Assembly (NCBI RefSeq): GCF_027925025.1
Contig: NZ_AP027058.1
Coordinates: 248,001-312,000, forward strand
DNA: 64,000 bases
Direction of reading: 5' to 3'
Source of the DNA: Limnohabitans sp. MORI2
GTDB lineage: Bacteria; Pseudomonadota; Gammaproteobacteria; Burkholderiales; Burkholderiaceae_C
The notes under the pieces were generated by a model. That model had not been told where the DNA came from. It made no database searches and worked only from the letters and a program-made list of their open reading frames with translations. This document shows positions 34,813 to 43,975 of the stretch, piece by piece. The translations under genes were made by a program, and so were the position numbers. Numbering within the stretch: position 1 is the stretch's first letter; each line of letters opens with the position of its first letter.

Positions 34813-37599
34813 TCAGCGTGCGCCAAAACCAGTGCACACGGTCTTGACGGTTTTGGCAGCAATCAGCAAATCGAGCGCGAGCGAGTAATGCGCCACGTAA
34901 TACAAGTCATAGCTGAGTTTGATGCGCGTGGTGTCAGCGCTGTCGGCGTAGCCTTGCTGCACTTGGGCCCATCCGGTGAGGCCCGGGCGCACCAAGTGAC
35001 GGTAGGGGTAGCTCGGGATGGTGGCTGCAAAGTCGCGCACAAACGCAGTTTGCTCGGGGCGTGGACCAATGAGGCTCATGTGGCCCATGAGCACGTTGAA
35101 GAGTTGGGGCAGTTCATCTAAACGCGTGCGACGCAGCACACGCCCCACACGGGTGATGCGTGGGTCTTCGGCTTGTGCAAAGTGCACGCCTGGGGCTTGC
35201 AAGCCATGCACCATGCTGCGGAATTTCCACAGCGTGAACACTTGTCCATCGCGACCGACGCGAGGTTGCGAATACAGCGCGGGGCCTTTGGAGTCGAAGC
35301 GCACAGCCAATGCCACACCAATGGCCAGAGGTACCCACAAGGGTGAGAGCGCGATGACGGTGGCTACATCTAGCAAACGCTTGGCGCGGTCGTAGCTGGG
35401 GTCGTTGTTGATCTCCCAAAGTGTGTCAGTGGCGGTGGGCAGCATCTTGCGGCCGCTGGTGAGTTCGGCCACGGCTTCAACGCTGTACAGGCGCAGGTGC
35501 TGCATCTTCAGCTCGCCCAACAAACGCGTGCGCTCGTCGGTGCTGCGCACATGTCGGTCAAGTACCACGCCGTCGCAGGCGGGCAGCGGTGTGTCGCTGT
35601 TGGGGTTCCACGCGATGAGTTGCACGGCTTGTGGGTCAAGTGTGTTGGGCTTGAGGCAGGCTGCGAGTTGTGCGGGTACGGTGGTGTCGATGTGCACCAA
35701 GCGCAAGGCGCGGTGTTTGACGTGGCGACGATACCCCCACCACAGCCACAGCGTGGTGGCGGCATAGGCCCACACCACGGCGGCGCGTGAGTACGGTTGC
35801 TGCAACAGCGCAAAGCCTAACGGTGTGAACAAAAACGGCGCGGTGGTGGACACCCACAACACACCGCTGCGCTCGGCCACAGGCAAATTGGAGGCGCGCA
35901 TGAGCAAGTGCGTAGCTACCGCATAGGGCAGCACGCACCACCACAACGTCTCGCCAAACTGGTAGGTCATGACACCCGCGTCTTCCAACAGCTGCGCGGC
36001 CATGAGGCTAGGTAGCAACATCCAGACGCCCCACAGGGCCCAGCGTTGCAAGGCGTCGCGGCGGCGTACCGAGGCGGACACGAGGCCTGCGTTGTGTTGC
36101 GTGCTGGCCTCTGCATGCGTTGGGGCTTTTGTGTCGCTGGCTTCTTGCGTGCATTGGCGGTAGACCTGCAGCACACGTTCGGCCATGGTTTCGGCGACAA
36201 AGCTGTCTTCAAATTTTTGCTGTGCGGCACGGGCCAGGCGCTTGCGCATGTGTGGGTCGCGCACGAGTTGCAGCAGTTTTTCAGCCACGGCTTCGGGGGT
36301 GTTGGCCACCAAGATGCCATCTTGGTAAGCGTTGATTTGCTCGCGAATGCCGGGCAAGCTGCTGGCCAACACACACAGGCCAGCACGCATGGCTTCGAGC
36401 ACGGTGATGGGCATGCCTTCGTGGTCAGACAGCAGCACAAACACCTCATGCTGTGTGAGTAGTTCGCTCACGTTGCTCACGTCACCCGCCCAAGTGATGT
36501 GTTTGAGGTTGAGTGATTGGGCTTGTGCGCGAAGCGCTTCGGTCAGCGGGCCATCGCCTGCCAAAGTGACGGGCAGTTCGTGCCCTAAAGTGTTGCGCAC
36601 TTTGGCCAAGGCTTGCAACAGCAAGTCGTGGCGTTTGGGGGCTTTGGTACGGGCCACCATGATGAGGCGAGGCGTGACCACCGTGGGGGGCTCATTGAGG
36701 GGCTGCTCAGGCTTTGGCAAACGCGCAATGCCGTTGGGAATGACGTGCACACGCTCAGGGGCAATGGCCAAGTTCAACGCCAAGTCACGTTCGTATTTGG
36801 ACACGCAAATCATGTGCGAGGTCCAACCCGCCATCATGCGTTCGGCCAAGCCTGCAGCGGTGCGGCGCACCAGTGGCACTTCGGGTTTGAAGCCAAAGCC
36901 ATGCACGGTGTAGATGGAAGGCACCTGTGCACGATGTGCAGCCACGCGTGCCACCAAACCACCAATGGCGCTGTGACCATGCACAAGGTCAGGCTGGTGC
37001 GTGTGGATGAGTTCGGTCACCTGCTTAACTGCTGGCCACAGCTTGAGCGGGTTGAGCGACTCCACCATGTCAGGCATGGGGCACACGGTGATGCCGAGTT
37101 GCGTGAGTTCACGGCCCAACACAGACGCTTCGATGGGCCCACCAATGACCACAGTGAATTGCACGCGCCCTTGCAAGGCTTGGCACAAGTCGCGCACATG
37201 CGATTGCGCGCCACCCGCTTCACCGCGGGTGATGACGATCATCACATGCGGTACTTGCGCGTTGGCTTGTATGGCTGCGAGGTCTAGGCCAGCCCATGGG
37301 CTGTTGCGGCGGCGTTGCGGCTCGACAAGGCCTGCCAGGTGAAGCGTGGTTTCGACGTGAACGCCTTGGTCGACGGATTGTTCCGTTGGCTCGGTTTCAG
37401 CGGTTTCGCTGGGGACCGGCGATGTGGTGTTTTGTGCTGGCTCGCTCACATGGGCGTCAGTCACTACGACTTTAGGCTCTGCAGCTTTGCGCTTGGCACG
37501 TGGCTTTTTCGCAGGCGCAACGGGCGGCAATGTTGCAGGATCAGGGGCTGGCGGAAAGTCGTCAAACAGGGACAGTGTGCCGTCGTCTTGGTTTTTCAT
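34813..37599 (-). CDS. Fusion: GT4 glycosyltransferase + polyprenyl-phosphate sugar-phosphotransferase
   Basis: 928 residues from ATG 37599, which overlaps the galE stop (ATGA). Residues ~1-105 are low-complexity and Lys/Pro-rich. A complete GT4 follows (VMIVITRGEAGGAQSHVRDL ... HGHSAIGGLVARVAAH ... VIPNGIARL ... LLSDHEGMPITVLEAMRAGL), then several membrane helices (~520-650). The last ~195 residues form a bacterial sugar transferase: YDRAKRLLDVATVIALSP, LWKFRSMVHG, RRTRLDELPQLFNVL, MSLIGPRPE and RPGLTGWAQV. One polypeptide could start the chain on carrier lipid and add the next sugar. Such a fusion is unusual. Confidence 0.88.
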   Translation of the reverse strand: MKNQDDGTLSLFDDFPPAPDPATLPPVAPAKKPRAKRKAAEPKVVVTDAHVSEPAQNTTSPVPSETAETEPTEQSVDQGVHVETTLHLAGLVEPQRRRNSPWAGLDLAAIQANAQVPHVMIVITRGEAGGAQSHVRDLCQALQGRVQFTVVIGGPIEASVLGRELTQLGITVCPMPDMVESLNPLKLWPAVKQVTELIHTHQPDLVHGHSAIGGLVARVAAHRAQVPSIYTVHGFGFKPEVPLVRRTAAGLAERMMAGWTSHMICVSKYERDLALNLAIAPERVHVIPNGIARLPKPEQPLNEPPTVVTPRLIMVARTKAPKRHDLLLQALAKVRNTLGHELPVTLAGDGPLTEALRAQAQSLNLKHITWAGDVSNVSELLTQHEVFVLLSDHEGMPITVLEAMRAGLCVLASSLPGIREQINAYQDGILVANTPEAVAEKLLQLVRDPHMRKRLARAAQQKFEDSFVAETMAERVLQVYRQCTQEASDTKAPTHAEASTQHNAGLVSASVRRRDALQRWALWGVWMLLPSLMAAQLLEDAGVMTYQFGETLWWCVLPYAVATHLLMRASNLPVAERSGVLWVSTTAPFLFTPLGFALLQQPYSRAAVVWAYAATTLWLWWGYRRHVKHRALRLVHIDTTVPAQLAACLKPNTLDPQAVQLIAWNPNSDTPLPACDGVVLDRHVRSTDERTRLLGELKMQHLRLYSVEAVAELTSGRKMLPTATDTLWEINNDPSYDRAKRLLDVATVIALSPLWVPLAIGVALAVRFDSKGPALYSQPRVGRDGQVFTLWKFRSMVHGLQAPGVHFAQAEDPRITRVGRVLRRTRLDELPQLFNVLMGHMSLIGPRPEQTAFVRDFAATIPSYPYRHLVRPGLTGWAQVQQGYADSADTTRIKLSYDLYYVAHYSLALDLLIAAKTVKTVCTGFGAR

Positions 37600-38618
37600 A
37601 GCGGGGTGTCGAACCCTTGTGGGTTCATAGACTGCCAGCGCCACGCGTCGGCGCACATGCGTTCAAGGTCAAACTGGGTTTCCCAATTCAGCAACGCTTT
37701 GGCTTGGCGTGGATCGGCCAAGCACTGGGCCACATCGCCAGGGCGGCGGGGCACAACTTGGTGAGGGATGGGCACGCCGTTGACGCGTGCAAATGTGTCA
37801 ACCATGTCTTGCACGCTCACGCCACGGCCTGTGCCGAGGTTGACGGTGAGGAGTTTGGGCTCGTTCAAGGCACGCAGTGCGGCCAAGTGGCCAGCGGCTA
37901 AGTCGCTCACATGCAGGTAGTCACGCACGCCTGTGCCATCGGGTGTGGGGTAGTCGTTGCCAAAGATTTGCAAGTGCGCCCGCTGGCCCAAGGCCACTTG
38001 GGTGATGTAGGGCATGAGGTTGTTGGGAATGCCGTTGGGTGCTTCGCCCAGCAAACCGCTTTCGTGCGCGCCCACAGGGTTGAAGTAGCGCAAGATAGCA
38101 ATACTCCAACGTGGGTCAGCCGCGTGCAGCTCGCGCAGCGCGTCTTCGCACATGAGCTTGGTGCGGCCATAGGGGTTGGTGGCAGTCAGCGCCGCGGTTT
38201 CGGGGATGGGTACGCTCACGGGGTCGCCATACACGGTGGCTGACGAGCTAAACACAATGCGGCGCACATTGGCGCGGTCCATGGCTTGCAGCAGGTTGAG
38301 GGTGCCGCTGACATTGTTCTCAAGGTAACGCAGGGGTTGAGCGACCGATTCGCCCACGGCCTTGAGGCCTGCAAAGTGGATGACGCCTGCAAAGTGGTGG
38401 CGGGCAAATAGGGCGTCAAGCGCCGCTGAATCGCGAATATCGGCCTGCACAAACTCGATGGGGCTGGCGTTCAAACGGGCCAATCGGTCGAGTACTTTGG
38501 GGCTCGAATTGCACAAATTGTCCAAAATGACCACAGGTTGGCCCGCTTCAGCGAGGGTGACGACAGTGTGGGAGCCAATAAAGCCCGTGCCACCAGTGAT
38601 CAAAATGGGTTGTGTCAT
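37596..38618 (-). CDS. galE: UDP-glucose 4-epimerase
   Basis: 340-residue GalE interconverting UDP-glucose and UDP-galactose (or the N-acetyl forms). Rossmann ITGGTGFIGSHT at residues 6-17, VILDNLCNSS, FSSSATVYGDP, catalytic NPYGRTKLMCEDAL, RYFNPVGAHESGLLGEAPNGIPNNLMPY and PDGTGVRDYLHV. Full length. First gene of the minus-strand glycan operon that continues through the fusion protein and GT4; its promoter must lie in 38619-38756, shared with the divergent NYN gene. Confidence 0.96.
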   Translation of the reverse strand: MTQPILITGGTGFIGSHTVVTLAEAGQPVVILDNLCNSSPKVLDRLARLNASPIEFVQADIRDSAALDALFARHHFAGVIHFAGLKAVGESVAQPLRYLENNVSGTLNLLQAMDRANVRRIVFSSSATVYGDPVSVPIPETAALTATNPYGRTKLMCEDALRELHAADPRWSIAILRYFNPVGAHESGLLGEAPNGIPNNLMPYITQVALGQRAHLQIFGNDYPTPDGTGVRDYLHVSDLAAGHLAALRALNEPKLLTVNLGTGRGVSVQDMVDTFARVNGVPIPHQVVPRRPGDVAQCLADPRQAKALLNWETQFDLERMCADAWRWQSMNPQGFDTPL

Positions 38619-38756
38619 GCCGTGAAAAATTTATAAGTTTTGGCGATTATCCCCTGTGAATATGCGGTCTGCGGCCTAAAATAAAACCAGCTTGCCAGTG
38701 CGCACAGTTAGTGCTCTGGTGAGTGATTTCTATCTTCTTACCTTTTTAGTACTTCC

Positions 38757-39614
38757 ATGAAACGCACACATTCCCCTCAAGCAGGCGCACACGCTGGCGC
38801 TGAATCTTGCATTGCCCTCATCGACGCCCGTTTTTTGGCGTGGTTGCAAGGCCAGACCGACACCGCACAAGACCACGTGCGCCCACAGTTGCATCAGTTA
38901 CTGAGCAACGCCTTGAGCCACAACGGCCTCGACCTGAACCTGCGTCGCATTTACTGGTACAGCGACACGCCAGACGACCAAGCGGTGCCTGCACAAATTA
39001 CCCGTGCCGTGATGCCTCACAGCCAAGACGGCGGCTTGTCGATGCTGCGTACCTTGGGGGCCGACCTCAAGCGCTTGGCCGAACGTGGCGCCTGCGACCA
39101 CATTTTGGTGGGCAGCGATGACGAGCGCTTGATCAGCCTGATTGACGAAGCCCAATTACACGGTGTGTCGGTGCACCTGCTGGCCGACGAAGCTTCACGC
39201 AATATGGCCCAACTGAACCGTGAAGACCCAGGTTGGGCACGCTTGCTGTCGCAAGCCGACCAGCGCGTGGTGTTGGGTGCTCAGGCCTTGCGCGAGGGCG
39301 GTGCTCGACACGCCAGCTCGGTGCACGCTGCGCCTGCGATTGACCCCGAGCAACTGCGCGAGCAGCTCAACACCGTCATCACCGCATGGTGGGACGAAGA
39401 GCCAGAAGACCTGCGCGAAGACTTGCGCGAAGAGCTGCAAAACACACGCGGTATTCCACAAGAGGTGGACCGCCAGCTGTTGCTCGGCGTGCGTCGCGTG
39501 TTGGAGCGTGCCTTGAGCTTCCAAGAGAAAAAGCTCTTGCGCGAGATGGTGCGTGAGCGCGTGTTGGGCCCACAAGCTGCACAGCCTGCCCCAGCCGTTG
39601 AGCACGCTGAATAA
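38757..39614 (+). CDS. NYN-domain protein (putative ribonuclease)
   Basis: 285 residues. An N-terminal NYN/PIN-like domain (residues ~18-150) shows [11 protein letters not shown] (first Asp), RIYWYSD, and [31 protein letters not shown], the typical second acidic cluster. A C-terminal ~100-residue part is acidic and helical ([15 protein letters not shown]). NYN proteins are predicted RNases; the target is unknown. It is divergent from galE and followed by argB in 32 nt. Confidence 0.8.
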   Translation: MKRTHSPQAGAHAGAESCIALIDARFLAWLQGQTDTAQDHVRPQLHQLLSNALSHNGLDLNLRRIYWYSDTPDDQAVPAQITRAVMPHSQDGGLSMLRTLGADLKRLAERGACDHILVGSDDERLISLIDEAQLHGVSVHLLADEASRNMAQLNREDPGWARLLSQADQRVVLGAQALREGGARHASSVHAAPAIDPEQLREQLNTVITAWWDEEPEDLREDLREELQNTRGIPQEVDRQLLLGVRRVLERALSFQEKKLLREMVRERVLGPQAAQPAPAVEHAE

Positions 39615-39646
39615 GCCTAGACCGACTACCCACGGAGTTTGAAACC

Positions 39647-40519
39647 ATGAGCGATTTTTCTCCCGCCGACATCCTGGCCCAAGCGCTGCCCTACATCCGT
39701 AAGTTTCACGGCAAAACCTTGGTCATCAAATACGGCGGCAACGCCATGACTGACCCCGCGTTGCAAAAAGCATTTGCCGAAGACGTGGTGTTGCTCAAGC
39801 TCGTGGGCATGAACCCCGTGGTGGTGCACGGCGGCGGCCCGCAAATTGAAGGCTTGCTGCAACGCTTGGGTAAGAAGGGTGAGTTCATCGAAGGCATGCG
39901 CGTGACCGACGCCGAAACCATGGAAGTGGTGGAGTGGGTGTTGGGCGGTGAAGTGCAGCAAGACATCGTGGGCCTCATCAACCAAGCGGGCGGCAAAGCT
40001 GTTGGCTTGACTGGCCGCGATGGCGCGATGATTCGCGCCAAGAAGCTGACCGTGCACGACAGCAAAGACCCCAGCAAGACCTACGACGTGGGCCAAGTGG
40101 GCGACATCGTCAGCATCGACCCCAGCGTGGTCAAAGCCTTGCAAGACGATGCGTTCATTCCTGTGGTGAGCCCGATTGGTTTTGGCGAGGGCAACGAGAG
40201 CTACAACATCAACGCCGACGTGGTGGCTGCCAAACTGGCCACCGTGTTGAGCGCCGAAAAACTGTTGATGCTCACCAATATTCGTGGCGTGCTCGACAAG
40301 CAAGGCGAGTTGATGACCGAGCTGACACCGCGTCGCATCGATGAGCTGATTGCAGACGGCACCATCAGCGGCGGCATGATTCCTAAAATTGCTGGCGCTT
40401 TGGATGCCGCCAACAGTGGTGTGAAAGCGGTGCACATCATCGATGGCCGCGTGCCACACGCCATGCTGCTTGAGGTGTTGACGGAACAAGCCTTTGGCAC
40501 CATGATTAGGTCGCACTAA
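39647..40519 (+). CDS. argB: Acetylglutamate kinase
   Basis: 290 residues; phosphorylates N-acetylglutamate in arginine synthesis. Visible: [12 protein letters not shown] (phosphate-binding Lys), [44 protein letters not shown] and [13 protein letters not shown]. Length is that of arginine-feedback-inhibited forms. ATG 39647; slmA follows after 15 nt, a frequent order in this family. Confidence 0.97.
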   Translation: MSDFSPADILAQALPYIRKFHGKTLVIKYGGNAMTDPALQKAFAEDVVLLKLVGMNPVVVHGGGPQIEGLLQRLGKKGEFIEGMRVTDAETMEVVEWVLGGEVQQDIVGLINQAGGKAVGLTGRDGAMIRAKKLTVHDSKDPSKTYDVGQVGDIVSIDPSVVKALQDDAFIPVVSPIGFGEGNESYNINADVVAAKLATVLSAEKLLMLTNIRGVLDKQGELMTELTPRRIDELIADGTISGGMIPKIAGALDAANSGVKAVHIIDGRVPHAMLLEVLTEQAFGTMIRSH

Positions 40520-40534
40520 CTTACTTTCTAAGCC

Positions 40535-41173
40535 ATGTCCGACAACGCCTTGCCCGACGAAGCCGCCCCTGACCGTGAAGAACCCAAGGTGCGCCACCGC
40601 ATGAAACCGGGCCAACGGCGTGAGCAAATTTTGCAAACGTTGGCGGGTATGTTGGAGCAGCCAGGCGCAGAGCGCATCACCACGGCGTTATTGGCTTCTA
40701 AGTTGGATGTGAGCGAAGCGGCCCTGTACCGCCACTTCGCCAGCAAGGCGCAAATGTTCGAAGGCTTGATTGACTTCATCGAGCACAGCGTGTTTGGCTT
40801 GGTCAATCAAATCGCCGAGCGCGAAGGCGATGGCGCATCAAAGGCCATACGCATGGTGACGGTGCTGTTGCAATTTGGCGAGAAAAACCCAGGCATGGCC
40901 CGCGTGATGGTGGGCGATGCCTTGGTGTTTGAAAACGAGCGTTTGCACCAGCGCATGAACCAATTGTTTGAGCGCATCGAATCGGCCCTTCGCCAAGTGC
41001 TGCGTGCGGCTGCCGAGGCCAACAAATCAGCCTCACCCACCGCTGACGCCCAAGTGCGTGCGGCGGTGTTGATGGCTTTTGCGCTGGGGCAGTTGCAGCG
41101 CTTTACGCGTTCAGGCTTTAAGCGTTCGCCGCTGGACCACTTGGAAGCTTCGCTTGCTTTGATGTGTCGCTGA
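40535..41173 (+). CDS. slmA: Nucleoid occlusion factor SlmA (TetR fold)
   Basis: 212 residues with an N-terminal TetR-type HTH (RREQILQTLAGML, ITTALLASKLDVSEAALYRHFASKAQMFEGLIDFIE at about residues 27-90). SlmA binds chromosomal sites and blocks FtsZ assembly over the nucleoid. The residues KPGQRREQIL and EAALYRHF match SlmA closely. Adjacent to argB. Start ATG 40535. Confidence 0.88.
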   Translation: MSDNALPDEAAPDREEPKVRHRMKPGQRREQILQTLAGMLEQPGAERITTALLASKLDVSEAALYRHFASKAQMFEGLIDFIEHSVFGLVNQIAEREGDGASKAIRMVTVLLQFGEKNPGMARVMVGDALVFENERLHQRMNQLFERIESALRQVLRAAAEANKSASPTADAQVRAAVLMAFALGQLQRFTRSGFKRSPLDHLEASLALMCR

Positions 41174-41254
41174 TGTGCTTGTTGCGTCACTCGCATGACG
41201 ACAAAATTTAGCCGTTCATCCCAACCCGATTTTTTAAATTTTCAAAGGCGACTC

Positions 41255-42118
41255 ATGAAACTCGTGCGTTACGGCAACCCCGGCAAAGAAAAACCAGGCC
41301 TCATTGATGCCGCAGGCAAGTTGCGTGACTTGAGCAAAGTCATCGCCGATGTGACGCCCGATCAGCTGAGCGACAAAGCTTTGGCGAAGTTGGCCAAGCT
41401 CAACACGGACAAGCTGTCTTTGGTCAAGGGCAAGCCTCGCATGGGCTGCCCTGTGGCGAATGTGGGCAAGTTCTTGGCGATTGGCTTGAACTATGCCGAC
41501 CATGCCGAAGAGGCAGGCATGCCCATTCCCAAAGAGCCGATCGTGTTCACCAAAGCCATCAGCTGCATCCAAGGCCCGAACGACGATGTGATGTTGCCAA
41601 AGGGGTCGGTGAAGACAGATTGGGAAGTGGAGCTGGGTATCGTCATTGGCACTGAAGCTCGCTATGTGTCGCAAAAAGCGGCGCTTGAGCATGTGGCAGG
41701 TTACTGCCTGATCAACGACGTGAGCGAACGCGAATACCAACTAGAGCGCGGCGGCACTTGGGACAAGGGCAAGGGCTGCGACACCTTTGGCCCCATCGGC
41801 CCTTGGTTGGTCACGCGTGACGAAATAGCCAACCCACAAAAACTTAATATGTGGCTCGATGTGAACGGTGTGCGCATGCAAACCGGCAACACCAAGACCA
41901 TGATTTTTGGCGTGGCCAAAATTGTGAGCTACCTGAGCCAGTTCATGACCTTGAAACCTGGTGATGTGATTTGCACGGGCACACCTCCCGGCGTGGGCAT
42001 GGGCTTGAAGAAAGACGGCAAGCCAGCGCCTGTGTATTTGAAGCGCGGCGATGTGATGACATTGGGCATTGAAGGTTTGGGTGAGCAGCACCAGAAGGTG
42101 GTGGCTTTTAAGCTCTGA
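41255..42118 (+). CDS. Fumarylacetoacetate hydrolase-family protein
   Basis: 287 residues. The FAH fold is shown by FLAIGLNYADHAEEAG, PIVFTKAISCIQGPND, DWEVELGIVIG (metal-binding E-x-E), INDVSEREYQLERGGTWDKGKGCDTFGPIGPWLV, and DVICTGTPPGVGMG. This subgroup includes ureidoglycolate lyase-like and 2,4-diketo-3-deoxy-L-fuconate hydrolases; the true substrate is not decidable here. ATG 41255 was chosen over an upstream frame start at 41195 because homology-like sequence begins at MKLVRYG. A terminator follows. Confidence 0.9.
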   Translation: MKLVRYGNPGKEKPGLIDAAGKLRDLSKVIADVTPDQLSDKALAKLAKLNTDKLSLVKGKPRMGCPVANVGKFLAIGLNYADHAEEAGMPIPKEPIVFTKAISCIQGPNDDVMLPKGSVKTDWEVELGIVIGTEARYVSQKAALEHVAGYCLINDVSEREYQLERGGTWDKGKGCDTFGPIGPWLVTRDEIANPQKLNMWLDVNGVRMQTGNTKTMIFGVAKIVSYLSQFMTLKPGDVICTGTPPGVGMGLKKDGKPAPVYLKRGDVMTLGIEGLGEQHQKVVAFKL

Positions 42119-42136
42119 CCCTTTTCTGCTCTATTG

Positions 42137-42165
42137 AAAAGCCACCTTGTTTGGGTGGCTTTTTT
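42137..42165 (+). terminator. Rho-independent terminator after the FAH-family gene
   Basis: AAAAGCCACC, a 6-nt loop, GGGTGGC, then T6, 19 nt after the FAH-family stop. The A-run on the 5' side also allows it to work on the minus strand, where ttcA ends at 42297. Confidence 0.85.
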
Positions 42166-42189
42166 GTTTTGTTTTCTCCGAGTGAGGTC

Positions 42190-42271
42190 GCGTTGCGCAC
42201 ATGGGGTGTGGCGGCTTCCTCATGCTGGAGTACCAGAAATCGTCAGCCGCCACACCCCATGTACGCAACGC
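42190..42271. repeat. Long palindrome C between convergent genes
   Basis: Arms at 42190-42215 and 42246-42271 are complementary at 25 of 26 positions (GCGTTGCGC ... GTGGCGGC). The 30-nt centre holds its own small hairpin CTGG-AGTA-CCAG. The single mismatch is C-A on the plus strand and G-U on the minus strand. It lies between the FAH-family gene (plus) and ttcA (minus), beside a normal terminator, so termination alone does not explain it. The layout resembles the elements at 46234-46516, but the centre differs. Confidence 0.8.
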
Positions 42272-42296
42272 TTTGGGCGCTCGCGAAGCAAAAAGC

Positions 42297-43208
42297 TTAA
42301 AGAGACACCACCTGCATCCCGGGCAACGTCGCCATAGGAAACTCCTCATGGTCAAACGCCTTATCGCCATCCTCTGACGCCACGCCTGTGGTCACCAAAG
42401 TTTTGAAATCAAACTTGGTGTGATCCATCAAATGCGAAGGCACGACGTTTTGCAGCGCGGCAAACATGTTTTCAATGCGGCCTGGGTGTTTCTTTTCCCA
42501 CTCGCGCAGCATGTCGCCCACCACTTGGCGTTGCAGGCCGTCTTGGCTGCCGCACAGTGTGCACGGGATGATGGGGAACTGGCGCACTTTGGCCCAGCGT
42601 TCTAAGTCTTTCTCGGCCACGTAGGCGAGGGGGCGAATGACCATGTGGTCGCCGCCGTCACTCACCAGTTTGGGGGGCATCGCTTTGAGCTTGCCGCCGT
42701 AGAACATGTTCAAGAAGAAGGTTTGCAAGATGTCATCGCGGTGGTGGCCGAGCGCGATTTTGTTGCAACCCAACTCGCCCGCCACGCGGTACAAGATACC
42801 GCGGCGCAAGCGCGAACACAGGCTGCACATGGTTTTGCCTTCGGCAATTTTTTCTTTGACGATCGAATACGTGTCTTGCGTTTCGATGCGGAATTTCACG
42901 CCCACTTGCGCCAAATACTTGGGCAGCACATCGGCAGGAAAGCCTGGCTGCTTTTGGTCGAGGTTGACCGCAATCAGCTCAAAGCTGATGGGGGCGCGCT
43001 GCTGCATCATCAGCAAGATGTCGAGCATGGCGTAGCTGTCTTTGCCGCCTGACATGCAGACCATGATCTTGTCGCCTTCTTCGATCATGTTGTAGTCGAC
43101 GATGGCTTGCCCGACTTGGCGGCACAGGCGTTTTTCGAGCTTGTGGTTCTCGTGCTCGATCTTGAGTTGTTTCGGATCTTTGTTGAGGTCTTTTTCTACG
43201 GTCGTCAT
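42297..43208 (-). CDS. ttcA: tRNA 2-thiocytidine(32) synthetase TtcA
   Basis: 303 residues; installs 2-thiocytidine at tRNA position 32 using an Fe-S cluster and ATP. PP-loop [12 protein letters not shown] near residues 60-70, and Cys pairs [10 protein letters not shown] and CTLCGSQ, with [12 protein letters not shown] 43208 (MTTVEKDL) fits the family; a start at 43262 would overlap the upstream folB-like gene. It follows that gene by 4 nt. Confidence 0.95.
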   Translation of the reverse strand: MTTVEKDLNKDPKQLKIEHENHKLEKRLCRQVGQAIVDYNMIEEGDKIMVCMSGGKDSYAMLDILLMMQQRAPISFELIAVNLDQKQPGFPADVLPKYLAQVGVKFRIETQDTYSIVKEKIAEGKTMCSLCSRLRRGILYRVAGELGCNKIALGHHRDDILQTFFLNMFYGGKLKAMPPKLVSDGGDHMVIRPLAYVAEKDLERWAKVRQFPIIPCTLCGSQDGLQRQVVGDMLREWEKKHPGRIENMFAALQNVVPSHLMDHTKFDFKTLVTTGVASEDGDKAFDHEEFPMATLPGMQVVSL

Positions 43209-43212
43209 TTGA

Positions 43213-43584
43213 TTAATTCCATTGTCCAGTTTCCATGCGAATGGCGACTTCGCAGTCTTCAAAAATTTCGAGCTTGGCGATCTTCACGCGCACGCCCAAC
43301 ACACCCGGCAGTTGCATGAGGCGGTGGGCGAGTTTGCCAATGAGGGTTTCGAGCAAGTTCACATGCTCGGCGGTGCATTCGCTGATGATGATTTGACGCA
43401 CCTTGCGGTAGTCGAGCACATGGCAAATGTCATCGTCATGCGGCAGCAGGGGCTGTGTGCCAAGGTTCAACTCGGCGTCCACTTGAATGGGTTGCGGGTC
43501 AATCTTCTCGTGCTCCAAGATGCCCAAGTTGGCATCAAAGCGCAGGCCGGTGAGGTTCAAAATTTGTGTGCCTTTGCTGGCCAT
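43213..43584 (-). CDS. Dihydroneopterin aldolase-family protein (second copy)
   Basis: 123 residues of the FolB/FolX family: [32 protein letters not shown], then [16 protein letters not shown] and [17 protein letters not shown], with the conserved Glu and Lys positions ([10 protein letters not shown]). Adjacent to a second family member at 43586. One may be the FolB aldolase and the other a FolX-like epimerase; which is which cannot be told. Separated from its neighbour by one base. Confidence 0.82.
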   Translation of the reverse strand: MASKGTQILNLTGLRFDANLGILEHEKIDPQPIQVDAELNLGTQPLLPHDDDICHVLDYRKVRQIIISECTAEHVNLLETLIGKLAHRLMQLPGVLGVRVKIAKLEIFEDCEVAIRMETGQWN

Positions 43585-43585
43585 G

Positions 43586-43975
43586 TCACAGCACTCCAGG
43601 TTTGGCGCGGAACACTTCCACGCCCACCGCTTCGCAGTCGGGGTAAACGTCGGGCTTGCGGGTAGACACGCGTGCGGCCATCACACCGGTGTGTTCAAGC
43701 AGGCGTGTGAGGATGTCGTCGCACAAAGTTTCTTGTAAGTTGATGTGGCCTTGCGCGATGCGTGCGTGCACCACGGCGCGCACAAAGTCGTAGTCCACCA
43801 CTTCGTCGATGCGGTCGTCTTTGGGGCTAGTGCCTGCAAATGAGACATACAAGTCCACATCGATCACGATGCGTTGTGCCGCATGCAACTCGAAGTCGTG
43901 GATGCCAATGTGCGCTTGCACGGTTAGGCCGCGCAAAAACAGGCGGCGGCAGTTGCGTAAAAGGTGGTCATTCAT
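43586..43975 (-). CDS. folB: Dihydroneopterin aldolase-family protein (first copy)
   Basis: 129 residues: LFLRGLTVQAHIGIHDFELHAAQRIVIDVDLYVS (N-terminal strand pair with the substrate Glu region), DEVVDYDFVRAVVHARIAQGHINLQETLCDDILTRLLEH and VSTRKPDVYPDCEAVGVEVFR. Dihydroneopterin aldolase releases glycolaldehyde in folate synthesis. ATG 43975 overlaps the stop of the pteridine-reductase-like SDR (ATGA), supporting a pterin operon. Confidence 0.83.
   Translation of the reverse strand: MNDHLLRNCRRLFLRGLTVQAHIGIHDFELHAAQRIVIDVDLYVSFAGTSPKDDRIDEVVDYDFVRAVVHARIAQGHINLQETLCDDILTRLLEHTGVMAARVSTRKPDVYPDCEAVGVEVFRAKPGVL

Noticed and set aside
39626..40636. 336-codon minus-strand open frame opposite argB.
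   Set aside because: It is His/Val-rich antisense shadow of a high-GC gene; argB on the plus strand is unmistakable.
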